A stretch of 64,000 nt of DNA from Legionella wadsworthii DSM 21896 = ATCC 33877 (GCF_000701265.1 NZ_KL370759.1:515360-579359), one strand, 5' to 3'; counted from the stretch's first letter, positions 26,341 to 36,659 are shown. A program made the numbers and translations. The notes: a model not told the origin generated them from the letters alone.

Positions 26341-29300
26341 ATGAAAATAAAAATATTTTATTTGAGCTGGCTCAATATTTAGGAATTCAAACGCACTATG
26401 AGAATTCATTTGGTGAAATAATAGAGTGCCGTGCTGAGGTTTTAATTAAAATTCTTAATTCATTAGGTATTAAAATCAGAACGATTGAAGAATCAGGAAA
26501 AATTTTAAAAAATTTAATCCTTGAAAAGGTGAATCAAAAAATTGATGAGATCTATGTTTTGTGGGATGGAAAAGGAAAGATCACTTTAAATCTTACCCAA
26601 AAGGAATTAGAGGCGCCAATTTATTATGAAATCCATTTAGAATATGGATCAACAATCAAGAAAAAAATAAATATTGCGCCATCGAAAGTAAAAAAAATTC
26701 TTGAACAAGGGATCACTTATTTTGAATCCCTTATTCCATTGCCCCAGTTACCTTTTGGGTATCATCATCTGACTCTTACAATATCTGATAAAAAATATTA
26801 TTGTTTTATTATTAGTGCTCCACGCCATATGTATACTGAGCGGGTGATGAGCCAAGACAAACTTTATGGAATTTTTTCACCCATTTATGCCTTGCATGAT
26901 GCTCAATCTCTGGATTGTGGAGATTTGGGAACCTTAACTCGATTTTCTAAATATATCGCAGACCAAGGAGGGAAAGTAGTAGGGACAATGCCTTTTTTTT
27001 CATCCTTTCTCAAAGAGGGTTTTGAGCCAAGCCCTTATTCACCTGTTAGCCGTATGTTTTGGAATGAATTGTATTTAGATCTGAAAGCCCTAGGTATTGA
27101 TTTAAAAAAATATCCTAAACCAAGAGATGGAAAAAAAGGAAGAGTAATCGATTTAAAGAAAATTGCCTCATTTAAAAGAGAAATAATCCATAAAGAAATG
27201 GAAAAATATGTTTCGCTGCCAGAAAACAAAAAAGAATTTGAGACTTATGTGGCAGAGAATCCCGAAATTAAAAACTACGCCTGGTTTCAAACACAATTTG
27301 AAATGTCAGAAAGTGTAAAAGATTTCTGGAGAAAAGGAGAAAAACCACACAAGCTAACCTTTGACGAATCTTCAAATCCAACATATCGCTATCATCTGTT
27401 CGTTCAGTGGCAGATGGCAAAACAATTAAAAGATTTAAAAAAGCAAATCAATGAGCAAAATCAATTGCTTTATTTGGATTTGCCGGTGGGGGTACATCAA
27501 GAAGGATTTGATTCCTGGTATTTCCAAGAAGATTTTGTTCAAAATATGACTATCGGGGCCCCACCTGATCCTGTTTATAAACAAGGGCAAAACTGGGGAA
27601 GCCCGCCATTAAACCCAATAACGATCCGAAAAAATCATTATGCTTATTTGATTAATATGTTGCGAAATATTCTTCCTTATGTCGACATATTGCGCATTGA
27701 TCATGTGATGGGATTTAACCGCTTGTTTTGGATTCCAGAACTTTGTAACCCTGAAGAAGGGGCTTATGTTCAATATAATACAGAAGAGATATATGCCATT
27801 TTGTGTATTGAATCAAATCGATATAAGACAACCTTCATAGGTGAAAATTTAGGATTAGTCCCTAAGTCAACGAATCAAATGATGAGAAAACACGCTATGT
27901 TGCAAATGCATATAGTACAGTATCTTCTTGAATCTAAAATAAAACTTACCCCTCAATCTGAACTGATGCTCACCAGTTTAAATACTCATGACATGCCAAC
28001 GTTTTATTCTTATTGTAATTCGATAGATATTCAAAATAACTATGAAAATAAAATTATTTCTGCAGATGACTATGAGAAAGAACTCATTTTACGGCATAAA
28101 AATATTAATAAATTAAAAAAATTTTTACTAAAGGATGGAGACGCTGAATCCACTTTAATCCAATCCGTATTAAAATTTTTAGCTCAGAGTCAAGCACAAA
28201 TATTAATGATCAATATAGAAGATCTATGGAGTGAGGTATACGGTCAAAATATTCCGGGTCAGAAGAATGAGTCAAATTGGAGAAGAAGTCTTGCTTATTC
28301 TTTAGAAGATATCGCACTGCTTCCTGACGTCAAAAATACTCTAGATTGTGTGACCCTTTGGCGCAAAAGTGAGATGGATTCGGATATTCAAGCAAATCAA
28401 GAGATGTGCATCAGTTCCCATGATATTTACTTATTCAATGAAGGACGCCATTTTAAATTGTATGAGCATTTAGGGGCTCATCCTCTTATTAGAAATGGAG
28501 TAAAAGGGATTAATTTTGCAGTTTGGGCGCCTAATGCAGAGAAAGTATCGGTAATCGGAAGTTTTAATTCCTGGGATACAAACAAACATAATATGCACAT
28601 GCTAGAGCATTCAGGGATTTGGGAAGTATTTATTCCTGAAGCCCGGGAAGGAGATTTATACAAATATTATATTCAATCCAAACATCATATGCATCGAAGT
28701 GAGCGCAGCGACCCCTTTGCCTTTTATCAGGAAATCGCACCTAAAACTGCCTCGATTATCTGGCATTCACATTTTGAATGGAATGATGAACAATGGATGA
28801 AAAAAAGACATCAATATCAGAATATTCATGCTCCAATTTCTATTTATGAAGTCCATGTAGGTTCTTGGAGAAGGGTAGTTGAAGATGAGGATCGGCCTTT
28901 AACTTATAGAGAACTTGCTCCATTACTGACTGAATATGTTTTATCAATGAATTTTACCCATGTAGAGTTTCTACCCTTAATGGAACATCCTTTTTATGGA
29001 TCTTGGGGTTATCAAACACTGGGATATTTTGCACCAAGCTCACGATATGGATCTCCAGATGATTTCAAATTCTTAATTGATTACTTACACCAAAACAATA
29101 TTGGTGTCATTCTTGACTGGGTACCTTCTCATTTTCCAAACGACCTTCATGGTCTTGCTTACTTTGATGGGACGCATTTATATGAACATGCCGACCCTAA
29201 AAAGGGATTTCATCCGGATTGGAAAAGTGCGATTTTCAACTATGGGCGGCATGAAATTAAATCATTTTTAATTAGCAGCGCTCTTTTCTGGTTGGACCAA

Positions 29301-30284
29301 TACCATGTAGATGGTATCCGGGTTGATGCGGTTGCTTCGATGTTGTATTTAAATTATTCCCGTAATGAAGGCGAATGGATACCGAATATCTATGGTGGTC
29401 ATGAAAATCTGGAGGCCATTCAATTTCTAAAAGAATTAAATGAGGTACTTTATTCAAATTATCCAGACATACAAACTTTTGCTGAAGAATCAACCGCATG
29501 GCCCGGAGTTTCTCGCCCGACTTATTTAGGAGGTTTGGGGTTTGGTTTTAAATGGGATATGGGGTGGATGCATGATACGCTGTCCTATTTAAGTAAAGAT
29601 CCCATACATCGAAGTTATCATCAGCATCAACTGACTTTTCGAATGATCTATGCTTTTACAGAAAATTTTGTTTTGTCTTTATCTCACGATGAAGTAGTTC
29701 ATGGTAAAGGATCCCTTATCAATAAAATGCCTGGGAATGAGTGGGAGCAATTCGCCAATTTAAGACTTCTATTTGGTTATATGTTTGGTATGCCGGGGAA
29801 AAAACTGATGTTTATGGGGAATGAATTTGGCCAAAGAAGTGAGTGGCGGCATGAATACAGCCTTGATTGGCATCTATTGCAGTATGAGTATCATGCAGGA
29901 ATACAAAAATGGATTTCTCGATTGAATCAATTATATAAATCCGAAAATGCGCTTCATGATTACGATCATAATCCAACGGGGTTTGAATGGATAGATGCTA
30001 ATGACTCTCAAAACAGTGTCTATAGCTTTCTTCGTAAATCTCATAATAACGAAATGATTTTGGTTTTAATAAACTGTACTCCCATTTCCAGACTCATGTA
30101 TCGAGTTGGTGTGCCTTCATCACAAACATGGCATTTAGTGGTTTCTAGCGATGATAAAGAGTTTGGCGGCGCAGAACGTTTCCCTCACGAACTAATGGCA
30201 GAATCCGTACCTTTTCATGGGAGAGAACTTTCTCTCACTTTAGACATACCAGGCCTTAGCATGGGATTTTATAAATGTACGTAA
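26337..30284 (+). CDS. malQ-glgB: 4-alpha-glucanotransferase / glycogen branching enzyme fusion (MalQ-GlgB)
   Basis: A single 1,315-residue frame carries two GH enzymes. Residues about 1-690 are GH77 amylomaltase: PSPYSPVSRMFWNELYLDL, nucleophile Asp455 in ILRIDHVMGF, acid Glu503 in FIGENLGLVP, and NTHDMPTF. Residues about 695-1315 are GH13 branching enzyme: a CBM48 module (NFAVWAPNAEKVSVIGSFN), YEVHVGSWRR, nucleophile Asp997 in GIRVDAVASM, acid Glu1050 in TFAEESTAWPG, SHDEVVHGKGS and a C-terminal beta domain. The 53-residue Asp-Glu spacing equals that of E. coli GlgB. The halves join without a stop. One rearranges linear glucan chains and the other makes alpha-1,6 branches on the polymer that GlgE builds. 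The fusion is unusual. It overlaps treS by ATGA and treZ by ten bases. Confidence 0.95.
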   Translation: MNENKNILFELAQYLGIQTHYENSFGEIIECRAEVLIKILNSLGIKIRTIEESGKILKNLILEKVNQKIDEIYVLWDGKGKITLNLTQKELEAPIYYEIHLEYGSTIKKKINIAPSKVKKILEQGITYFESLIPLPQLPFGYHHLTLTISDKKYYCFIISAPRHMYTERVMSQDKLYGIFSPIYALHDAQSLDCGDLGTLTRFSKYIADQGGKVVGTMPFFSSFLKEGFEPSPYSPVSRMFWNELYLDLKALGIDLKKYPKPRDGKKGRVIDLKKIASFKREIIHKEMEKYVSLPENKKEFETYVAENPEIKNYAWFQTQFEMSESVKDFWRKGEKPHKLTFDESSNPTYRYHLFVQWQMAKQLKDLKKQINEQNQLLYLDLPVGVHQEGFDSWYFQEDFVQNMTIGAPPDPVYKQGQNWGSPPLNPITIRKNHYAYLINMLRNILPYVDILRIDHVMGFNRLFWIPELCNPEEGAYVQYNTEEIYAILCIESNRYKTTFIGENLGLVPKSTNQMMRKHAMLQMHIVQYLLESKIKLTPQSELMLTSLNTHDMPTFYSYCNSIDIQNNYENKIISADDYEKELILRHKNINKLKKFLLKDGDAESTLIQSVLKFLAQSQAQILMINIEDLWSEVYGQNIPGQKNESNWRRSLAYSLEDIALLPDVKNTLDCVTLWRKSEMDSDIQANQEMCISSHDIYLFNEGRHFKLYEHLGAHPLIRNGVKGINFAVWAPNAEKVSVIGSFNSWDTNKHNMHMLEHSGIWEVFIPEAREGDLYKYYIQSKHHMHRSERSDPFAFYQEIAPKTASIIWHSHFEWNDEQWMKKRHQYQNIHAPISIYEVHVGSWRRVVEDEDRPLTYRELAPLLTEYVLSMNFTHVEFLPLMEHPFYGSWGYQTLGYFAPSSRYGSPDDFKFLIDYLHQNNIGVILDWVPSHFPNDLHGLAYFDGTHLYEHADPKKGFHPDWKSAIFNYGRHEIKSFLISSALFWLDQYHVDGIRVDAVASMLYLNYSRNEGEWIPNIYGGHENLEAIQFLKELNEVLYSNYPDIQTFAEESTAWPGVSRPTYLGGLGFGFKWDMGWMHDTLSYLSKDPIHRSYHQHQLTFRMIYAFTENFVLSLSHDEVVHGKGSLINKMPGNEWEQFANLRLLFGYMFGMPGKKLMFMGNEFGQRSEWRHEYSLDWHLLQYEYHAGIQKWISRLNQLYKSENALHDYDHNPTGFEWIDANDSQNSVYSFLRKSHNNEMILVLINCTPISRLMYRVGVPSSQTWHLVVSSDDKEFGGAERFPHELMAESVPFHGRELSLTLDIPGLSMGFYKCT

Positions 30285-32068
30285 AAAGACGAACATTAGG
30301 TGCTCACTTAAAAACAAATGGTCAATGTGAATTTAAAATCTGGGCTCCATTTTTAAAAGAATTGATGGTGGAAATAATACCCAAGGACAACAAACCTTAT
30401 CGCCTGCCTATGAATAAAGATGAAGAGGGGTATTTTTTGCTTGTTGCGGAGGGAATTCATCCTAAAGATCGATATTATTATTGCTCTGGTTCGGAGAGGC
30501 TTCCTGACTTGGCAGCAGATTATCTTCCCGAAGGCATTAACGGCCCTGCAGAAATATTGTTAAAACAAAATGGATGTGTATGGAAAGGACGAACTTTAGA
30601 AAGTTATATTATTTATGAATTACATGTTGGAACTTATACTCCTGAAGGAACTTTTTCCGCCATTATTCCGCATCTATCTGAGCTTAAGGAATTAGGTATT
30701 ACCGCCTTGGAAATTATGCCTGTAGCCCAATTTTCAGGAAATCGAAATTGGGGGTACGATGGGGTTTTTCCCTTTGCTGTCCAAAATACCTATGGAGGAC
30801 CAGAGGAATTAAAAAAGTTGGTTCATGCATGCCATCAATTAAATATTGCTGTCATTTTAGATGTGGTTTATAACCATATCGGTCCTGAAGGAAATTACTT
30901 TGAAAAATTTGGGCCATATTTTACAGATAAATACAAAACACCCTGGGGAAAAAGCCTTAACTTCGATGATGCGTACAGTCATCAGGTTCGCAATTATTTT
31001 ATAGAAAATGCCTTGCACTGGTTCATAGAATATGGAATCGATGCATTAAGGCTTGATGCATTACACGCCATTGTAGATAACTCTGCATATCCTTTCCTGG
31101 AAGAATTAGCAGACGAGGTCGCTGCATTATCAAAAGAACAAAATTATCTATATTATCTTATTGCTGAAAGTAGTGCTAACGATACACGGTTAGTTCGAGA
31201 TAAAGAGCAGTACGGTTTTGGTATTCATGCCCAGTGGAATGATGAATTCCATCACGCATTACACAGTCTTATCACTAAAGAGCGTCATGGGTATTATGAA
31301 GATTTTGGAGAGATTCAATTATTTGTTAAAGCCTATCAGGAAGGATTTGCTTATTCAGGTGAATACTCTCGTTTTCGGAAAAGACCTCATGGAATGAGTT
31401 CCGCCAATATTCCTGCAGATCGCTTTATTGTTTTCATGCAAAATCATGATCATATAGGAAATAGGCCCATGGGAGATCGATTGACTCAAACACTTTCACC
31501 CATGCAGATTAAGTTCTATGCCTCTCTTTTATTTTTCTCGCCATATATCCCGCTTATATTTATGGGAGAGGAATATGGGGATACAGCTCCTTTTCAATAT
31601 TTTATCAGTCATTCTGATCCTGATCTCATTAGAGCAGTTCGGGAAGGAAGAAAAAAAGAATTTTCTTTTATGCATCATGAAGCAATACCAGACCCGCAAT
31701 CGGAACAAACGTTTATCAATAGTAAATTAAACCATGCCTTAAAAAATCAACAAAAATATAAGGGGATATGGCAATTTTATAAGAGATTAATTGAATTACG
31801 AACAACCAAACCTGCCTTATATACATTATCGAAAGAAAATATGGAATTGAAATTAATCGATAGCAAACTATTGTTCATCACCCGGGAAATGAATCATCAT
31901 AGCTTATGCCTTGTTGCCAATTTTTCTCTCCACGAGGAGGATTACTCTTCCCATTTAAATACTCATACCTGGAAGTTAATCATCAATTCCTCAGAGTCCG
32001 AACCTTCTAATAACAAAATACCTTCATTTGGTATTTTAATTTTTGAAAAAGGAAATCCAAGTGAATAA
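30275..32068 (+). CDS. treZ: Malto-oligosyltrehalose trehalohydrolase TreZ
   Basis: It releases free trehalose from the maltooligosyl-trehalose end made by TreY. The 597-residue protein has the N-terminal beta domain (LGAHLKTNGQCEFKIWAPFL), the GH13_10 barrel with YELHVGTYTPEGTF, DVVYNHIGPEGN, nucleophile Asp261 in ALRLDALHAI, acid Glu298 in LIAESSAND and FMQNHDHIGNRPMG, then a C-terminal beta domain. The ATG lies ten bases inside the end of malQ-glgB. Together with treY, two genes downstream, it forms the route from alpha-glucan back to trehalose. Confidence 0.95.
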   Translation: MYVKRRTLGAHLKTNGQCEFKIWAPFLKELMVEIIPKDNKPYRLPMNKDEEGYFLLVAEGIHPKDRYYYCSGSERLPDLAADYLPEGINGPAEILLKQNGCVWKGRTLESYIIYELHVGTYTPEGTFSAIIPHLSELKELGITALEIMPVAQFSGNRNWGYDGVFPFAVQNTYGGPEELKKLVHACHQLNIAVILDVVYNHIGPEGNYFEKFGPYFTDKYKTPWGKSLNFDDAYSHQVRNYFIENALHWFIEYGIDALRLDALHAIVDNSAYPFLEELADEVAALSKEQNYLYYLIAESSANDTRLVRDKEQYGFGIHAQWNDEFHHALHSLITKERHGYYEDFGEIQLFVKAYQEGFAYSGEYSRFRKRPHGMSSANIPADRFIVFMQNHDHIGNRPMGDRLTQTLSPMQIKFYASLLFFSPYIPLIFMGEEYGDTAPFQYFISHSDPDLIRAVREGRKKEFSFMHHEAIPDPQSEQTFINSKLNHALKNQQKYKGIWQFYKRLIELRTTKPALYTLSKENMELKLIDSKLLFITREMNHHSLCLVANFSLHEEDYSSHLNTHTWKLIINSSESEPSNNKIPSFGILIFEKGNPSE

Positions 32069-34415
32069 ATATCTTTGTATCCATGGACATTTTTATCAAC
32101 CACCTCGAGAAAATCCCTGGTTGGAAGCAATTGAAAACCAAGGTTCGGCGAAACCTTATCACGATTGGAATGAGCGGATTTCCGAAGAATGTTACGCTCC
32201 CAATGCAGAAGCCAGAATACTCAACGCAGAAAGAAAAATTACTGAAATAACAAATAATTACTCTAAAATAAGTTTTAATTTTGGCCCTACACTTCTTTCT
32301 TGGATTAAATTTAAAAATCCAAAACTATTGCAAGCAATTATAGATGCTGACCAGACCAGTCAAGAGCGTTTTGGCGGCCATGGTAATGCTATTGCTCAAG
32401 CCTATAATCATATGATTTTGCCTTTGGCAAACAGTCGGGATAAATACACCCAGTTGTATTGGGGCATCAAAGATTTTGAATATTATTTTAATCGAAAACC
32501 TGAAGGTCTATGGCTGCCTGAGACTGCAGTCGATCTTGAAACACTCGATATGATGAGTGAATTGGGTATTCAATATACGATCTTGGCCCCAAACCAATTA
32601 AAGCAGATCAAATCTTTTAATGGTCCTGATTGGCAAAATGAATTTTCGATAGGGACCCCATATTTACAAAAACTACCTTCTGGAAGAGAAATTACTCTAT
32701 TTTTCTATGATGGAGGTGTTGCTAAAGCAGTAGCTTTTGAAAAGCTGCTCACGCAAGGCGAACACTTTGCCCAACGCCTGTTGGATAGTTTTCCTCCCGA
32801 ATATACGGAAAATACTCTAATGCACATAGCGACTGACGGTGAAACTTATGGCCATCATCATCCTTATGGTGATATGGGCTTGGCATATGCGTTAAATTAC
32901 ATAGAAGAAAACTCAGATGTACAATTGACGAACTATGCTCAATTTATGGAAATTCAACCCCCCGAATTTGAAGTAGAAATACATGAGAATTCTTCATGGA
33001 GTTGTGCCCATGGCGTGGAGCGTTGGCGAAGCAATTGCGGATGTAATAATGGAAAAGGATGGCACCAAGAATGGCGCGGTCCATTGAGGGACGCTTTGGA
33101 TTGGTTACGAGACGAGTTAATTCCTGTTTTCGAAAAAAGTGTCAGAAGGTTGGTTAAAGATCCATGGGGTGCACGGAATGATTACATTAATGTACTCCAT
33201 GATCGAACTCTTTTAGATGATTTCATTAAAAGAAACGAAAAAAAATCTCTAAATACAGAAGAAAAAAAAACATTAATCAAATGGATGGAGCTACAAAGAC
33301 ATGCCATGTTAATGTATACCAGTTGTGGCTGGTTTTTTGATGAACTCTCAGGTATAGAAACCATTCAGGTAATCAAATATGCGGCGCGAGTCATTCAATT
33401 GGCATTTGAGTTGACCCATAAGAATTATGAAAAAGACTTTGTTGATAAATTGGCTTTAGCACCATCCAATATTGCAGAATATGAAAATGGAGCCAAATTG
33501 TATTATAAGTGGGTCAAACCCCAGTGCATTGATCTCTATAAAGTATCCGCTCACTTGGCTGCGAGTTTACCATTTACAAAATATGAAGAAAAAAATCAAA
33601 TTTATTGTTATGAAGCTTTATTAAAAAATACCAATACGGCTGTTGCTGGAAAAGAGCAGCTCATCACAGGAAAATTTTTGATAACTTCTCAGATTACAAT
33701 GGATTCACTCGAGTTGTGGTATGCAGTTTTTTATCAGGGGGATCAGAATCTCATATCAGCTATTCGAACGCCTAATGAAGATCTCAAAGAAGTTGAAGAA
33801 AAATTGCAAGAAGCTTTTAATCAGGGCGATACCTTTGAAGTAGTAAAAATATTTGAGAGTAATTTCGGTTCAGATACTTTCTCAATTCGTGATTTATTCT
33901 ATGACATGAAACTGAGGATCATGAAAGAGATTATTTCCTCCTTTCTAGTGGATCTTGAAAACAGTTACACTCAATTTTTTGATAATAATGCGACCTTAAT
34001 TAACTTTATTTCAGAACTCCAAATAGAGTTCCCCCAATCCATATTTAGCGCAATTAATTCATTAATTAATCGTGATATTATTTTTTATTTATCTCCAGAA
34101 ACATTCAATATTGAAAATTTAACCTTACTATTTGACAAAGCTAAAAAGTTAAATGTCATTTTGGATGCCCAGACGATTGCTTTTGCAGCCAATTCTTTGA
34201 TTAAAAACAATGCCGAGGTCATTAAAGATAAAATAAGCGATTCAAAATATATTGAAGAACTTATTACTTTTGTCAGTTTTATAAAACAAATGCCCGTTGA
34301 AATAAATCTTTGGCATTTACAAAATGAAGTTTATTTATTAATGAAAAACAAGCAGTATGCCGAAGACCATTTATTCAAAGAGCTTGCTTCACAGCTGGAT
34401 TTGGAGGTCTATTGA
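32061..34415 (+). CDS. GH57 family glycosidase with DUF3536 domain
   Basis: This 784-residue protein has an N-terminal GH57 barrel beginning YLCIHGHFYQPPRENPW. The likely nucleophile is Glu154 in GLWLPETAVD and the likely acid is Asp259 in IATDGETYGHHHP. The C-terminal half is helical and matches the DUF3536 companion of such enzymes by position (CSWS-like and RDALDWLRDE segments). Family members act on alpha-glucans as amylases, branching enzymes or amylopullulanases; which applies is not known. The start chosen is GTG 32061, preceded by AAAGGA; a TTG at 32043 is the alternative. It is lodged between treZ and treY with overlaps on both sides, so it must act on the same glucan pool, perhaps trimming or debranching it. 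Confidence 0.85.
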   Translation: MNKYLCIHGHFYQPPRENPWLEAIENQGSAKPYHDWNERISEECYAPNAEARILNAERKITEITNNYSKISFNFGPTLLSWIKFKNPKLLQAIIDADQTSQERFGGHGNAIAQAYNHMILPLANSRDKYTQLYWGIKDFEYYFNRKPEGLWLPETAVDLETLDMMSELGIQYTILAPNQLKQIKSFNGPDWQNEFSIGTPYLQKLPSGREITLFFYDGGVAKAVAFEKLLTQGEHFAQRLLDSFPPEYTENTLMHIATDGETYGHHHPYGDMGLAYALNYIEENSDVQLTNYAQFMEIQPPEFEVEIHENSSWSCAHGVERWRSNCGCNNGKGWHQEWRGPLRDALDWLRDELIPVFEKSVRRLVKDPWGARNDYINVLHDRTLLDDFIKRNEKKSLNTEEKKTLIKWMELQRHAMLMYTSCGWFFDELSGIETIQVIKYAARVIQLAFELTHKNYEKDFVDKLALAPSNIAEYENGAKLYYKWVKPQCIDLYKVSAHLAASLPFTKYEEKNQIYCYEALLKNTNTAVAGKEQLITGKFLITSQITMDSLELWYAVFYQGDQNLISAIRTPNEDLKEVEEKLQEAFNQGDTFEVVKIFESNFGSDTFSIRDLFYDMKLRIMKEIISSFLVDLENSYTQFFDNNATLINFISELQIEFPQSIFSAINSLINRDIIFYLSPETFNIENLTLLFDKAKKLNVILDAQTIAFAANSLIKNNAEVIKDKISDSKYIEELITFVSFIKQMPVEINLWHLQNEVYLLMKNKQYAEDHLFKELASQLDLEVY

Positions 34416-36649
34416 TGCATGTTCCTCTATCCACTTATCGAATTCAGCTGAACAAAAATTTTACATTGACTCAAGCCGCGACTTTAGTTCCTTATTTTAA
34501 AAATTTAGGGATTAGTGATCTTTATCTTTCACCAATATTGCAGGCTCAGCCTGGAAGCCTGCATGGTTATGACGTTACCAATCCGAAACAAATTAATTCT
34601 GAGATCGGAGGAATAGAGGCTTTAAGACAGCTAGGGCATGAAGTGAAAAAAGCCGGCATGGGATTATGTCTTGATATAGTGCCTAATCACATGGCCGCGA
34701 CAAGCCATAATGCTTACTGGCAAGATACTTTAAACCAGGGTGTCAAATCGGCCTATAGTGATTTATTTGATATAAAATGGGATATCTCATCTAAAACCAA
34801 ACTTGTCTACCGGCGTTTTTTTGATATCAATGAGCTGGTTTGCTTACGAACAGAAAATGAAAAAGTTTTTGATTGGGCACATCAATTTATTTTTCAATTA
34901 ATTCAAGAAGAACTCATTTCAGGTTTAAGGATCGATCACATTGATGGATTGAGAGAACCGCTTCATTATTTAAAGAAATTAAATAATGAAATAGGTAAGC
35001 CCTTTTATATCATTGCAGAAAAAATTCTTGGATATGATGAGAAATTGCCTGATATGTGGCCTTTATCTGGAACTACAGGTTATGATTTTTTAAATGAGGT
35101 AAACCAGATTTATATTTATCCCTTTGGTTTGTCTTCGATAAACCATTTCTACGATCACGCCATCTCAAATAAAGAAACCATTAAAGAAATTAAGATCAAA
35201 TGTCTTAAGCTCGTGATTCAGGTTTTGTTTAAAAATGAATTTGATCGACTATGCCAGCAACTCCAGAATTTACTGAATGCACGAGTAGATGATTTACTGT
35301 TACAGTTCTCATCTTTAATGCCCGTCTATCGAATGTATCAGGAAAAGGACTCTATTCCTTTCAATAAAGAAATAGTTGAGCATATTACTGGACAAATGAA
35401 CTTTGCTGACAAAAATTTATTGAATTTATTTAAATCATTGCTTTTAGAAGAATATCCAGAATCTTTTGATGAAGAAAAAAAACAACAATGGGACCATTGG
35501 CGGAATGATTGGGAAGTATTTACAGGACCTGTTATGGCTAAGGGTTTTGAGGATACTACATGTTATAATTATTTCGCTCTTTTATCTGTTAATGAGGTAG
35601 GGAGTGCGCCTCAATATTTTGTTTCGGGCGGTAATACAGAGAAATTTCATCAATACAATCAATACAAACAACAAAATTTTCCTTACAGTTTAAATACCAC
35701 TTCAACACATGATACAAAACGAAGTGAGGATGTGCGTGCCAGAATTAATGTTTTGAGCGAGTTATACCAGGAGTGGAATGGCTTATTGACAGATTGGATG
35801 CAGTTAAATAAAGCAAAGAAAACCTCTTTAAACAATAAGGCATGCCCTGATGTAGTGGATGAGCTGCTTATCTATCAATCGATGTTAGGGATTTGGCCAT
35901 TATCCGGGACCATCAATATCGAAGAGCGGATGAAGACCTTTTTAGTGAAAGCCTTTCGAGAAAGAAAGCAAAACTCTTCTTGGATAAATCCTAATGAGGA
36001 TTATGAAAATAATGCAATCCGTTTTATGAAAAATATAATTGACGATCCTCAATTTATGTCATCCTTTCTAAAATTTCAAAATAAAGTAGCCTTTTTTGGC
36101 ATGTTTAATTCTTTATCCCAACTCATTTTAAAAATGACCTGTCCAGGGATACCTGATATTTATCAAGGAAATGAAACTTGGTGTTATCATTTAGTGGATC
36201 CTGACAACCGAGAGATGGTTCATTATCAAACTTTAAGCAAACTTCATAGTGAGGAGCCGCTTATTAATTTGATAAATACCTGGAAGGATGGACGAATTAA
36301 ATTTAATTTGACGAAACAAATCTTATTTTTGCGGCAACAATTCAAGGACATTTTTTTATCTGGAGCATATTTTCCCTTAGAAGCGAAAGGGCAAAAAAGT
36401 AAACATATCCTTTCTTTTATAAAAAAATACAACAATGAGTGGATCGCAGTGATCACCTGTCGCTGGTTTTCTGAATTAATTTCTGTAGATGATAACTGGA
36501 ACAGCGGCATTTTTACTGATGATGCGATTGCTTTACCTGGATCTTTTGTTTCATTGCTTTCAGCAGAGCCAGCTAAAATAAGGAAAAATTTTTTAATTCG
36601 AGAGATGTTAAAAGAATTGCCTTTTTGTATTTTAAAAAACAAAGATTAA
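34415..36649 (+). CDS. treY: Maltooligosyltrehalose synthase TreY
   Basis: It turns the reducing-end alpha-1,4 bond of a maltodextrin into an alpha,alpha-1,1 bond. The 744-residue protein has the GH13_26 features: STYRIQLNKNFT, YLSPILQAQPGSLHGYDV, DIVPNHMA, nucleophile Asp174 in GLRIDHIDGL, acid Glu202 in IIAEKILG, the long insert, and TTSTHDTKRSEDVRARI. ATG 34415 overlaps the TGA of the GH57 gene (TGATG) and has GGAGG seven bases before it. It is the last gene of the operon; a hairpin follows at 36660. TreZ, encoded two genes upstream, completes the release of trehalose. Confidence 0.95.
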   Translation: MHVPLSTYRIQLNKNFTLTQAATLVPYFKNLGISDLYLSPILQAQPGSLHGYDVTNPKQINSEIGGIEALRQLGHEVKKAGMGLCLDIVPNHMAATSHNAYWQDTLNQGVKSAYSDLFDIKWDISSKTKLVYRRFFDINELVCLRTENEKVFDWAHQFIFQLIQEELISGLRIDHIDGLREPLHYLKKLNNEIGKPFYIIAEKILGYDEKLPDMWPLSGTTGYDFLNEVNQIYIYPFGLSSINHFYDHAISNKETIKEIKIKCLKLVIQVLFKNEFDRLCQQLQNLLNARVDDLLLQFSSLMPVYRMYQEKDSIPFNKEIVEHITGQMNFADKNLLNLFKSLLLEEYPESFDEEKKQQWDHWRNDWEVFTGPVMAKGFEDTTCYNYFALLSVNEVGSAPQYFVSGGNTEKFHQYNQYKQQNFPYSLNTTSTHDTKRSEDVRARINVLSELYQEWNGLLTDWMQLNKAKKTSLNNKACPDVVDELLIYQSMLGIWPLSGTINIEERMKTFLVKAFRERKQNSSWINPNEDYENNAIRFMKNIIDDPQFMSSFLKFQNKVAFFGMFNSLSQLILKMTCPGIPDIYQGNETWCYHLVDPDNREMVHYQTLSKLHSEEPLINLINTWKDGRIKFNLTKQILFLRQQFKDIFLSGAYFPLEAKGQKSKHILSFIKKYNNEWIAVITCRWFSELISVDDNWNSGIFTDDAIALPGSFVSLLSAEPAKIRKNFLIREMLKELPFCILKNKD

Positions 36650-36659
36650 AGAAACTTCA

